From positions 1-64,000 of the forward strand of contig JABISG010000103.1 in the NCBI GenBank assembly GCA_018699955.1: 64,000 bases of DNA. Reading direction: 5' to 3'. Positions 18,405 to 26,886 of the stretch are shown here, piece by piece. Made by a program: the position numbers and the translations under genes. The DNA comes from Planctomycetaceae bacterium (GTDB lineage: Bacteria; Planctomycetota; Planctomycetia; Planctomycetales; Planctomycetaceae). The notes below the pieces were generated by a model that saw nothing but the letters and a program-made list of their open reading frames with translations, ran no database searches and was not told the origin of the DNA. Positions within the stretch are counted from its first letter, which is position 1, and each line of letters opens with the position of its first letter.

Positions 18405-20144
18405 CTATCGTTTGGCGACAGCGTCGGGGGCGACGAGCGACTTGAGGAATGCTGTGATCTTCATGCGGTTTGCAGGCGACTGCATGAAGAATCGCAACCG
18501 AGAGTCGGCCGCTTCACCGCCGTGAAATGCGATCGCTTGATCGAGGGTCGCCGCGCGGCCATCGTGCAAGTACGGAGCCGAATCGCGCACACCCCACAGC
18601 GGCGGCGTCTTCCATTCCTGCGCACTCGGGGGAACGACTTTCGGCTTGGCATTCTTTCCATCCTTGTCGGCCAATGGCACGGCATCGGGGTCGAACGTCG
18701 GTGTACTTGGAACACCGTAACTCCCCACAGCACCAAGATCGGGGCCCATGTCGTGCAGCAACAAGTCGGCAAACAGGCCATCGGCATCGCCCAGTTTTTT
18801 TACGTGGCAGGCCGCACAGCCAACCTCAACGAACAGCCGCTCGCCATCGTCAAGCCGCTGGGCAACTTCTGCGTGCGACGACTTTCGTTGCACCGGGGCC
18901 GGCAACTCCTTGAGGTAATCGACCAGCGAATTGACTTCATCGCGGTTCAGGTCGAGTCCGGTCGGCTTCGTTTCAGGTTTGTACGGCACGGACGATTGGG
19001 CATGATCAGAAACGTGCAGTCCCACTTCGACGGCACACGCCGTCATGGTGAAGTCGTACAATGTTGACTCCTGGGCTTTCCAACCAAACCGGCCCACACG
19101 GCCGTCCTCCATCCGGTGAACGCGCCCCGAGATGCGCGGGAAGTCCTCGTGCTTGCGTTTCGCAATTGCCTCGATGGCCTCGGCGGGAATCGCGTCGATC
19201 TGTCCGATTCCAAACAGCGCCGTGGTGTTTCGCTGCGATCTTTGGACAGCGGAAATTCCGACACTGAACGCCGACGACATATCAGAGCGTGCTTGTTGCT
19301 TCAACGATTGGATTTCCTGCGAGATCCGGCCAACAACCGGAAAGGGATTGCTGTTGGCGGCCTGAGACACGGCGACTGATTGGAGTTGGGGGAATTGTGA
19401 ATTATTCACTGATGCCGTGCCTGATTGAGCCGGCACCGGCGAAATGAACGCTGCCGTTGGAACGCGAGGAGCCTGGATTGCGTTGCCACTTCTGGCGCGG
19501 AATTGCGTTGGAGCGGATGGGCGTGCGGAAACAAAAATCCCACTGGCCGCGCGTATTCGCCAGTTCTCGTGCTTTGTGTCGATGCCGAACCGATGCAGCA
19601 CGACCGTGTTCGACTTGCGAAATCCCGGATGCCAATTGACCAATTGATCGCGCGTCGCCTTGAGTTGACGTTCGACTTGAGCAATCGCCTTCGCGCGTTG
19701 CGATTCCCGTGGCTTGTTTGATGTCTGCTGAGCCGGAACTGATGGGCTGGGCTGCCTGGACGGTGGTGGGTTTCCAATTGCCGCTTTCAACTGCTCCAGC
19801 GTCGGCATCGAGGCGGTCAACAATTGGACGTTTTTGCCAACCGGTCCGCCGCCGCCAATGGCTCCCTGATTGTGGCAGGCGACACACGAGCTTTCGTTGA
19901 AGACGGGGCCAAGCCCGTCGCCTCCATGACTCCGTGGGTCATCGGCAATCCACTCCCGCCGGAAAATTTCTTCGCCTGAAATTGTTGGGGAGTTCGATTT
20001 CTTCTGCCTGGCTTCGGCGTCGGCTCCACTTCGCTCATCTGCTGCCAGCGAAGTCACCGCCAACAACGAAGCAAATGCGACACCGGCACTCCAACTCGCG
20101 ACGCCAAATCGACTCGTCTTCCACGAATACAGTCGTCCGAACAT
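18405..20144 (-). CDS. Di-haem oxidoreductase (DHOR/DUF1111-type), exported
   Basis: 579 residues with a signal peptide (about 1-35, ending SLAADE). Two haem-attachment motifs: CVACH (87-91) and CAACH (443-447). Family motifs include GGDGLGPVFNESSCVACHNQG, TALFGIGQIDAIPAEAI, RFGWKAQ, and APYLHDGRAATLDQAIAFHGGEA. It resembles cytochrome c peroxidase-like di-haem 'thiol oxidoreductases' of unknown substrate. Between the first haem and the GIGQID motif lies a long Gln/Ser/Pro-rich, low-complexity stretch (about 105-300). ATG 20144 is chosen because GGAGGG precedes it and it starts the signal peptide; the open frame extends to 20234. Confidence 0.85.
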   Translation of the reverse strand: MFGRLYSWKTSRFGVASWSAGVAFASLLAVTSLAADERSGADAEARQKKSNSPTISGEEIFRREWIADDPRSHGGDGLGPVFNESSCVACHNQGAIGGGGPVGKNVQLLTASMPTLEQLKAAIGNPPPSRQPSPSVPAQQTSNKPRESQRAKAIAQVERQLKATRDQLVNWHPGFRKSNTVVLHRFGIDTKHENWRIRAASGIFVSARPSAPTQFRARSGNAIQAPRVPTAAFISPVPAQSGTASVNNSQFPQLQSVAVSQAANSNPFPVVGRISQEIQSLKQQARSDMSSAFSVGISAVQRSQRNTTALFGIGQIDAIPAEAIEAIAKRKHEDFPRISGRVHRMEDGRVGRFGWKAQESTLYDFTMTACAVEVGLHVSDHAQSSVPYKPETKPTGLDLNRDEVNSLVDYLKELPAPVQRKSSHAEVAQRLDDGERLFVEVGCAACHVKKLGDADGLFADLLLHDMGPDLGAVGSYGVPSTPTFDPDAVPLADKDGKNAKPKVVPPSAQEWKTPPLWGVRDSAPYLHDGRAATLDQAIAFHGGEAADSRLRFFMQSPANRMKITAFLKSLVAPDAVAKR

Positions 20145-20288
20145 CTGCCACCCTCCTTGAAAGATTTGCGTTGAATCTGGCGGCGATTCCCAATCAAGAA
20201 GGCCACCATCAGCCGGGTCGATGCTGAAACCCATCCAGTGGTTTTCAGACGCGAATTAGTATAACCAAAGTTCCCCATTTTCAGCGAA

Positions 20289-21650
20289 TTATTTTTTCTG
20301 CAGCCCGGTCTTCCATCGATCGTGAAGTCTCTTCAGCCGCTGAACTTCATCGGGATGCTTGCCGGCCAGATTGGTCATCTCAGATCTGTCCCGTTCCAGG
20401 TTGACCAGAAACAGCTTGTCATCTTTTCCCAGCGTGCCTTTGTTTGATGTGTCGCGCGGGTTGCCGATTAACTTCCAGCCCCCGCTGCGGACGGCCCAGC
20501 TATTGCCAATGGTCCAATGAATCACCTCGTGGGGAGACTTTGCGGAGGCCGAGCGAATGACGGCGGCGATGCTTTGCCCGTCGATGTCTTTCTCGACTAG
20601 TGGGATATCGCAAAGCTCCGCCACGCTCGGTAGCCAGTCACAACTATGGGCGACCTGCTGGCGAACTTCGTCGGCGGGTAAATGTCCGGGCCAACTGATA
20701 ATCGCCGGCACGCGAATGCCCCCTTCAAACAGGCTGAACTTCGCGCCACGATACGGCCCAGCACTGCCGCCGCCAAGATGCGCACGCACTTCGGTCGAAT
20801 GCCCATGATCGGATTGAAAGATGACAATGGTGTCTTCGCGCAGGCCGAGCGCATCGAGCTTCGACAGAAGTTTGCCGATGCGGGCGTCGAACGTCGAAAC
20901 AAATGCGTTGTACAGATTCCGTGGATATTTGACGTCGCGATATCGCTCCAGCCACTCGGGATCTCCCTGATAGGGATAGTGCGGCATGTTAATCGCGTAG
21001 TACATGAAGAACGGCTTCTTCTGATTCTTTTCGATGAAAGTGGTCGCCTCTTCAACCATCAAATCACCAAAGAAACGGCCCGGCATGTGTACCTCTTTGC
21101 CGTTGCGCCACAAATCGTGACGGTTGGGACCGTTCCAATAAAAGAAGTGCGAAAAGTTATCGATGCATCCGCCCATGTGGCCGAAGGTGTAATCGAATCC
21201 CTGCCCGCCGGGCATCGTTTTCGGCTCGTAACCAAGATGCCATTTGCCGATGTGAGCCGTCGCATAACCGGCCGCCTTAAACGTCTCGGCAAACGTCACC
21301 TGCTCGACCGGCAACCCGGAATTTCCCCGTTGACTGGAAACATTTCCCGGCACACCGGCGCGCACCGGATAACGGCCGGTGAGCAATCCCGCGCGGCTGG
21401 GCGAACAAACCGGCGCCGCCGCGTAAAACTGTGTGAAGCGAACGCCACGTTTCGCCAGCGCGTCGATATTCGGCGTCTCGATGTCCTTGGTCCCATAACA
21501 ACCGGCATCCACACTGCCCTGGTCGTCAGTAAAAACAATCACCACATTCGGCTTGCGCGCTTCGGCCGCCGTACAGAAAGACAACTCCGTGCAGAAGGAC
21601 AAAGTTGCCCAGGCGATACCGAGGCAAATAGAGAGAGACGCTTTATTCAT
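20289..21650 (-). CDS. Secreted type I sulfatase (FGly-dependent)
   Basis: 453 residues. Signal peptide (about 1-29). Metal ligands Asp42-Asp43 in VIVFTDDQG; the formylglycine consensus CSPSR with Cys82, followed by AGLLTGRYP; further conserved stretches GKWHLGY, PFFMYYAINMPHYPYQ and SDHGHSTEVR. Members remove sulphate esters from glycans or other substrates outside the cytoplasm; planctomycetes encode many. Expected to need a formylglycine-generating enzyme or anSME for activation; none is in the window apart from the FGE-like domain of the kinase, which is not expected to substitute. Start is the ATG that opens the signal peptide. Confidence 0.92.
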   Translation of the reverse strand: MNKASLSICLGIAWATLSFCTELSFCTAAEARKPNVVIVFTDDQGSVDAGCYGTKDIETPNIDALAKRGVRFTQFYAAAPVCSPSRAGLLTGRYPVRAGVPGNVSSQRGNSGLPVEQVTFAETFKAAGYATAHIGKWHLGYEPKTMPGGQGFDYTFGHMGGCIDNFSHFFYWNGPNRHDLWRNGKEVHMPGRFFGDLMVEEATTFIEKNQKKPFFMYYAINMPHYPYQGDPEWLERYRDVKYPRNLYNAFVSTFDARIGKLLSKLDALGLREDTIVIFQSDHGHSTEVRAHLGGGSAGPYRGAKFSLFEGGIRVPAIISWPGHLPADEVRQQVAHSCDWLPSVAELCDIPLVEKDIDGQSIAAVIRSASAKSPHEVIHWTIGNSWAVRSGGWKLIGNPRDTSNKGTLGKDDKLFLVNLERDRSEMTNLAGKHPDEVQRLKRLHDRWKTGLQKK

Positions 21651-22147
21651 GGGTCGAGTTTCTTTCCAATGAATTGCCGACTTGCTGATGTCGAGCTTTC
21701 GTTATGTTTCACGACGCTGTCATCATTGTAGCCATTAACCGATGCTGGTGCCTCCGTTTGACGATTCGCATTGTCACCCGAAGCGTAAGTCTTGAGGTTG
21801 CCCCCTTGAGTCCCAAAGGGACGACAGGCAATAGCCCCGTCCGTCAGGGCGGGGGATTCGGCACGAGTCTCCGCAGACAAGCCCCGCAAGGGGCGAAAGG
21901 AATGGATCGCGATCGTCGGTGTCGCCCCTCCGGTGCTGCGAACGCGTGTGCGGCTTCCCCTGCACGGACGGACGGGGCTATTGCCTTACGCCGATTCGCG
22001 GCCACAGAAACTGCGCGACTCCATAACTTTCGCTTCGCGTTCCAGTGGCTCACAGCGGATGTTTAATTTCTCCAAACCGAGCACTCCCCCTTGACAGGAC
22101 TACTTTGCCCCGCATAATAGATCGCACCTACCCTATGAGACTAAATA
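21651..22147. other. 497-base intergenic region rich in dispersed repeats
   Basis: Lies between the divergent sulfatase and PadR genes. It contains a partial CACCCGAAGCGTAAG motif at about 21777, the palindromic phrase GTCCCAAAGGGAC at 21810-21822, and an 18-bp perfect inverted repeat (21827-21844 with 21968-21985). No convincing gene was found on either strand. Confidence 0.55.
21827..21985. repeat. Inverted repeat element with GGCAATAGCCCCGTCCGT arms
   Basis: Arms of 18 bp at 21827-21844 and 21968-21985 are exact reverse complements, enclosing 123 bases that contain smaller palindromic words (AGCCCCGCAAGGGGC near 21890). Looks like a small non-autonomous dispersed element; no target-site duplication could be identified by eye. 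Confidence 0.65.
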
Positions 22148-22495
22148 GTGAGCGACATGATTCAAGGCAATCGATTACGCGGGCATTTGGAGTCGATGAT
22201 CCTGGCGATCCTCGAACAGAATCCGGCGCACGGCTTCGACGTCGTCAAGCGGCTCGAAGAACGCGGGGAAGGCGTGCTGCAATTGCGGGAAGGGACGATT
22301 TACCCCGTCCTGTATCGCATGGAAGCGGCCGGGTTGATTCGGGCGAAGTGGGATGATTCGAAGGCCGACCGCCCCGGACCGCGGCGAAAGGTCTATTCGC
22401 TGTCGCGCAAGGGGCATCGCCAACTCGCAAAAGAACGGCAGCTGTGGGACCAGTTCGTTCAAGTCGTCGGCAACATCGTGGGAGCACACGCATGA
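22148..22495 (+). CDS. PadR-family transcriptional regulator
   Basis: 115 residues with the PadR winged helix: LESMILAILEQNPAHGFDVVKRL, then EGTIYPVLYRMEAAGLI and PRRKVYSLSRKGHRQL. PadR proteins usually repress their own operon and respond to small molecules or membrane stress. The start may be GTG 22148 or ATG 22157. It overlaps the next gene by four bases (ATGA), which together with the partner's character suggests a regulator/membrane-protein pair. Confidence 0.88.
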   Translation: MSDMIQGNRLRGHLESMILAILEQNPAHGFDVVKRLEERGEGVLQLREGTIYPVLYRMEAAGLIRAKWDDSKADRPGPRRKVYSLSRKGHRQLAKERQLWDQFVQVVGNIVGAHA

Positions 22496-23274
22496 ATATC
22501 GAATTGATGAAGCACGTCGAATCCATCGTCCGACCCATCCATGCACCCGGCTCGCAAAAACTGCGGATGCGTGAAGAACTGTACTCTCAGTTGGAGCAAA
22601 TCTACCTGGAAGAGTCCGGCAAACAGGACGATCCGCAGGCCGCGCTGTTGGCGGCGTGCGAACGCTTCGGCGATGCAGGTGAATTACGAAAGGAACTGCA
22701 GGCGACCGTCCCGGCAGTTATCGCGACGACTGCGCGAATGGATCAGTGGATCGGCGGGCGCAGGCCGGGCGAACCATTACTGCGGTACGCATCGAGGATC
22801 GGCATTCGGTTTGGTGCAATCATCGCAGTCACCGTGACCCTGTTGTTGCTCTGGGCCAACCCCGGCGGGGGACAAAGCCCACCACTGTCGATCGCCTGGT
22901 CGATCATTGCGGCCGCTGGAGTCCTGTTCGGTCTCAATACGTTCGTCATCACTCTTTGCGGAAATGCCGCAATGGCGGCCATCGAATGGAACGATGGCCG
23001 CATGCGCATTCACCGCAAGGGACAGGCGGCGTTGTGTGTCCTGGCGGTTGGGCTGATGGTGGGGCTGTCCGAAGTGGCAGTGTGGCTCGGCACAGACAGC
23101 GGATACAGCCTCGCCGACGCAGCCATTCTCTTTCTGGAAGTCAGTTTGTTCAGCGTCGTAAGTTTTTCAGCCGTGGTTGGGCTGATGGCGTATGACCAAC
23201 GCGGGCTGAGTGCGTGGAATGAACTGGAGTTGGGCTCTGAACAAGATCGCCAGGCTGTTGCCTGGCATGCGTGA
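22492..23274 (+). CDS. Membrane protein paired with PadR (permease-prefix/HAAS-like)
   Basis: 260 residues. A soluble N-terminal helical domain (about 1-75, ESIVRPIHAPGSQKLRMREE then LYSQLEQIYLEE) resembles the permease-prefix or HAAS-type domains encoded next to PadR regulators. Four hydrophobic segments follow (about 103-121, 132-155, 178-198 and 208-232). Start codon overlaps the PadR stop. Probably senses or responds to envelope conditions in concert with PadR; no enzymatic motif. Confidence 0.7.
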   Translation: MNIELMKHVESIVRPIHAPGSQKLRMREELYSQLEQIYLEESGKQDDPQAALLAACERFGDAGELRKELQATVPAVIATTARMDQWIGGRRPGEPLLRYASRIGIRFGAIIAVTVTLLLLWANPGGGQSPPLSIAWSIIAAAGVLFGLNTFVITLCGNAAMAAIEWNDGRMRIHRKGQAALCVLAVGLMVGLSEVAVWLGTDSGYSLADAAILFLEVSLFSVVSFSAVVGLMAYDQRGLSAWNELELGSEQDRQAVAWHA

Positions 23275-23404
23275 AGGGGGATCTCCGTATTCGTAACAGC
23301 CAATTCTATGGGTACCGCAACCGGGGTATTCCGTGTTACCGTCGGCTGGTATATGCTGTGGGGGAAGGCGTATGTCTCCCACGTCAGTATCTACGGAGCC
23401 GTTG

Positions 23405-26400
23405 ATGACCGTTACGGTGAGTTGCCCGAAGTCTGATTGTCGCCGGACGTATCAAGTTCCCGAGGAAAAGATCGGAAAGCAGGTCCGCTGCAAGGAGTGC
23501 GGAACAGCATTCACGTTTGCCGTTGCCGGACAAACCATCGCTCCGTTGGCCGATCAAACAAATCCGACTGCCGCACGTCAAACTCAAACCAACGAAACCG
23601 TCAAACGGCTTGGTCGTTTCGAGATTCGCGGACGTCTTGGTTCCGGAGCGTTCGGCACGGTCTACCGCGCACACGATCCGCAACTCGACCGCGAAGTCGC
23701 GCTCAAGGTGCCGCATGCCGCGCGTCTTGGGAATCCGCATTTCGTCAAACGATTTCTAAATGAAGCGAAGCTAGCGGCACGGTTACAGCACCCGCACATT
23801 GTCCCGGTGTTCGATGCAGGGCGAGACGGTAAACGGTATTACATCGCGTCCGCTTTCATCGAAGGGGGAACACTCGATGCGGCACTGCGCAAGCGGACGT
23901 TGGACTACCGAGAGACCGCAGGGATTGTGATGCAGCTGGCCGAAGCGCTGGCGTATGCGCACAAACAAAAGATTATACATCGCGACGTCAAACCCGATAA
24001 TGTGATGCTGGACGTGAACGCTGAACCACACCTGATGGACTTCGGTCTGGCGCGACTGGAAACGTCGGACGAACGGCTGACACAAGGCGGCGGCATTCTG
24101 GGGACACCGGCCTACATGTCACCGGAGCAGGCACGCGGCGATCAGGACGATGCGCAAGAGTCGGATGAAACAGAGAATCCTAGCGGTGTCACGGCGGCCA
24201 GTGATCAATACAGCTTGGGTGCGACGTTGTACGAAATGCTCTGCGGGGAGCTTCCCTTCAACGGACCGCCGGAGGTTGTGATCTTCAACGTTATTCAAAC
24301 GGAACCGCCCAAACCGCGCAGCGTCAACGCCGACATTCCGCCCGACCTGGAAACGATTTGCCAGAAGGCGATGTCGAAGGAGCCATCGCGGCGTTATACA
24401 GACTGTGCAGCGCTTGCCGACGATTTGCACCGCTGGTTGGCAGACGAGCCGATCCAAGCCCGGCAACTGAGTCCGCTGGAACGGGCGCAACGCTGGGGTC
24501 GCCGCAATCCTGTGGTGGCGGGGCTGAGTGGTTCAATCGTCTTGGTTGTTCTGCTGGCACTCGTTCTGGTGACCTGGCAGTGGCGTCGTGCAATCAAGGC
24601 TCAAGCAGTGGCTGTCAAGTCGCAAACTGCGGCGGACGAATCGCAGGCTAAAGCTGACAGATCGCAAACTGCAGCGGACAAATCGCAGGCTGAAGCTGAC
24701 AAGTCACAGGCTGAGGTTGTCAAATCAAAATCTGATCGCACTGTGGCACAGGTCGACTCAATTCTCCGGTCGGACATCCGACAGCTTCCCTTAATCATTA
24801 AAGGTCTACAGCCATTCTGGTCCGATGTACTCCAACGACTCGAACAGTACGAGAGCAAGAAAGACCTGACATCAGCAGAGCGTTTGCGGCTGAACATTGC
24901 TTTGGTGTCGCACGACGAAGCGTACGTCGAACCACTTAAGGACAATCTGCTGACATGCAATCCCAACGAACTTACCGTTATCCGCGATGCGCTGTTTCCT
25001 TATCGGGACGACCTGAAAGACGAACTGTGGGACATTGTTAACTACTCTGATGCAAACAGGAATCAGCAATTTCGTGCTGCATGTGCGTTGGCAACTTTTG
25101 ATCCCGAGAGTTTCTGGTGGGCAGATGCTAGCCAACGTCTCGTTCGCGAACTCGTTCTGGAGAATCCGCTTGTACTGCAAACGTGGCTGGATGCGTTGCG
25201 TCCTGTGCGTACCGTACTACTGAAACCGCTTGAATCCATGCTCGAAGACAGGATCGCTGCGACGTCAACGGAAGATGAAGTGAGCGAGCTTTTAAAACGA
25301 AAAGCGAACGTCGCTGGCGCTTTGCTGATGTTGGATGAACCCGACAAAGCCTGGTCACTGCTGAAGCACAGCCCCGATCCGCAAGCCAGAAGCTACCTCA
25401 TCCACTCGATCAGTTCCATGAACGTCGAAGCGCAGACGCTGATTGGCCGGCTGGAGACAGAGCCGGATGTTTCCATTCGGCGGGCACTGCTGCTGGCGTT
25501 GGGCGAATTCAGCAAGCGGATGCTCACCCTGCAGCAACGTCAGCCGGTAATCGACAAGGTACTCGCCCTTTACGAGCGAGATCCTGATCCCGGCATCCAC
25601 GGCGCGGCGGAATGGCTGTTGAGGCAGTGGGGAGCCACAAAGCAACTCGACGCTATCGACGCACGGCTGCGAGCCAATGAAACCAAATTGCCGCAAGGTG
25701 ATGACAAACGGCAGTGGTACCTGACCACCCAGGGCCAGACGATGGTGATTCTGAATGCCGACGGGTTCCTGATGGGATCGCCGGAAACAGAGCCGGATCG
25801 CCAGCCGGATGAAACTCTGCATCGGCGCACCATTGGTCGTAAGTTCGCCATTGCCTCGAAGGAAGTGACCAAGGCGCAATTTCGTGCGTTTGAACGGGCG
25901 AATCCCGCCATCGCGCCCGTCGAGATAGAGGAGACGAGCAAGACGGACGATTCCCCCCAGCTTTCGGTGGACTGGTACAACGCCGCAGCCTATTGCAACT
26001 GGTTGAACGAACAGGAAGGAATTCCCCAACAGCAGTGGTGTTACCTGCCGAAAACGGTATACAACTACCCGCATGGCATAAAACGGGCTGCGGATTATCT
26101 GAAGCGGACGGGTTACCGGCTACCGACCGAGGATGAATGGGAATTCGCTTGCCGTGCGGCGTGTCTCACCAGCCGCTATTACGGCCCAGCGACAACCCTG
26201 TTGTCGAAGTACGCATGGCACCGAGCAAATTCCAGGAAACGGAGCTGGCCGGTGGGCCGTTTGAAGCCGAATGATTTCGGCTTGTTCGACATGCTGGGGA
26301 ATGCAGAGGAGTGGTGTGACGGAAGGTATCGGCCATACGAGGGTGAGGGAGAATTGATTTACGCAATGGGAATTCTGCGTGGAGGCTCGTTTAACGATCA

Positions 26401-26554
26401 GTCGTCGAACGTCCGTTCCGCCCGCCGTGGTCGCCTACAACATAATGGTTTCATTTTTCAGCGTCGTAGCATTCAATCGAAAAGTGGAACCCAGGCCGTT
26501 GGTTTTCGTCCGGCCAGAACCTACCCTGAGCCGCTTGACTTCCCAGCGGAATGA
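23405..26554 (+). CDS. Transmembrane Ser/Thr protein kinase with zinc ribbon and FGE-like domain
   Basis: 1,049 residues. MJ0042-like zinc ribbon at 1-40 (CPKSDC...CKECG); Hanks-type kinase about 70-345 with G-loop LGSGAFGTVY, Lys101, HRDVKPDN (catalytic Asp194), DFG (212-214) and GTPAYMSPEQA; transmembrane helix about 371-391; a short repetitive coiled region (units like KSQAEAD, about 402-445); an alpha-helical HEAT-like region; and a C-terminal formylglycine-generating-enzyme/SUMF1-like domain (about 770-1040, GYRLPTEDEWEFACRA, LGNAEEWCDG, LRGGSFND). In kinases this last domain is likely a sensor or binding module rather than an FGE. An upstream ATG at 23372 with a GGAAGG site is an equally possible start. 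Confidence 0.9.
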   Translation: MTVTVSCPKSDCRRTYQVPEEKIGKQVRCKECGTAFTFAVAGQTIAPLADQTNPTAARQTQTNETVKRLGRFEIRGRLGSGAFGTVYRAHDPQLDREVALKVPHAARLGNPHFVKRFLNEAKLAARLQHPHIVPVFDAGRDGKRYYIASAFIEGGTLDAALRKRTLDYRETAGIVMQLAEALAYAHKQKIIHRDVKPDNVMLDVNAEPHLMDFGLARLETSDERLTQGGGILGTPAYMSPEQARGDQDDAQESDETENPSGVTAASDQYSLGATLYEMLCGELPFNGPPEVVIFNVIQTEPPKPRSVNADIPPDLETICQKAMSKEPSRRYTDCAALADDLHRWLADEPIQARQLSPLERAQRWGRRNPVVAGLSGSIVLVVLLALVLVTWQWRRAIKAQAVAVKSQTAADESQAKADRSQTAADKSQAEADKSQAEVVKSKSDRTVAQVDSILRSDIRQLPLIIKGLQPFWSDVLQRLEQYESKKDLTSAERLRLNIALVSHDEAYVEPLKDNLLTCNPNELTVIRDALFPYRDDLKDELWDIVNYSDANRNQQFRAACALATFDPESFWWADASQRLVRELVLENPLVLQTWLDALRPVRTVLLKPLESMLEDRIAATSTEDEVSELLKRKANVAGALLMLDEPDKAWSLLKHSPDPQARSYLIHSISSMNVEAQTLIGRLETEPDVSIRRALLLALGEFSKRMLTLQQRQPVIDKVLALYERDPDPGIHGAAEWLLRQWGATKQLDAIDARLRANETKLPQGDDKRQWYLTTQGQTMVILNADGFLMGSPETEPDRQPDETLHRRTIGRKFAIASKEVTKAQFRAFERANPAIAPVEIEETSKTDDSPQLSVDWYNAAAYCNWLNEQEGIPQQQWCYLPKTVYNYPHGIKRAADYLKRTGYRLPTEDEWEFACRAACLTSRYYGPATTLLSKYAWHRANSRKRSWPVGRLKPNDFGLFDMLGNAEEWCDGRYRPYEGEGELIYAMGILRGGSFNDQSSNVRSARRGRLQHNGFIFQRRSIQSKSGTQAVGFRPARTYPEPLDFPAE

Positions 26555-26886
26555 CTCCGGTGCGGTTGGATCAAGCGAACGGCGATTCCGAGAGTTGATC
26601 GTGGAATGTGGCTGCGATGGGGATTGTGGCCCGATCTCTCACGCAGCGTCGAACGACGCTGGCACCAGTCAACGGCGCAATGTGAGAAACGAAGCGTCCC
26701 TGACGAGTACCACAACGAAATTGAACTCAGCGCACAACGCGCCGGCGAGAGTGATTCTGAAACGACCTTTGAAATCATCACCCGCCGTGAATGCTGGCTG
26801 GGCCGAATCGTTGACGCGCAATGCAGCCCAAGGTGGCCTTGAATGCGTCGCAAACCAGATGGCGGCCGGTGCCGAAATCGACGACT
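26555..26886. other. 332-base intergenic region without a supported gene
   Basis: Lies between convergent genes (kinase ending 26554, GT39-like protein ending 26887). Short open frames exist on both strands, but none has a ribosome-binding site or recognisable motif. No hairpin terminator or repeat was recognised. Confidence 0.4.

Noticed and set aside
20682-21731. A 349-codon plus-strand open frame
   Set aside because: Antisense to the sulfatase with its CSPSR site; a shadow frame.
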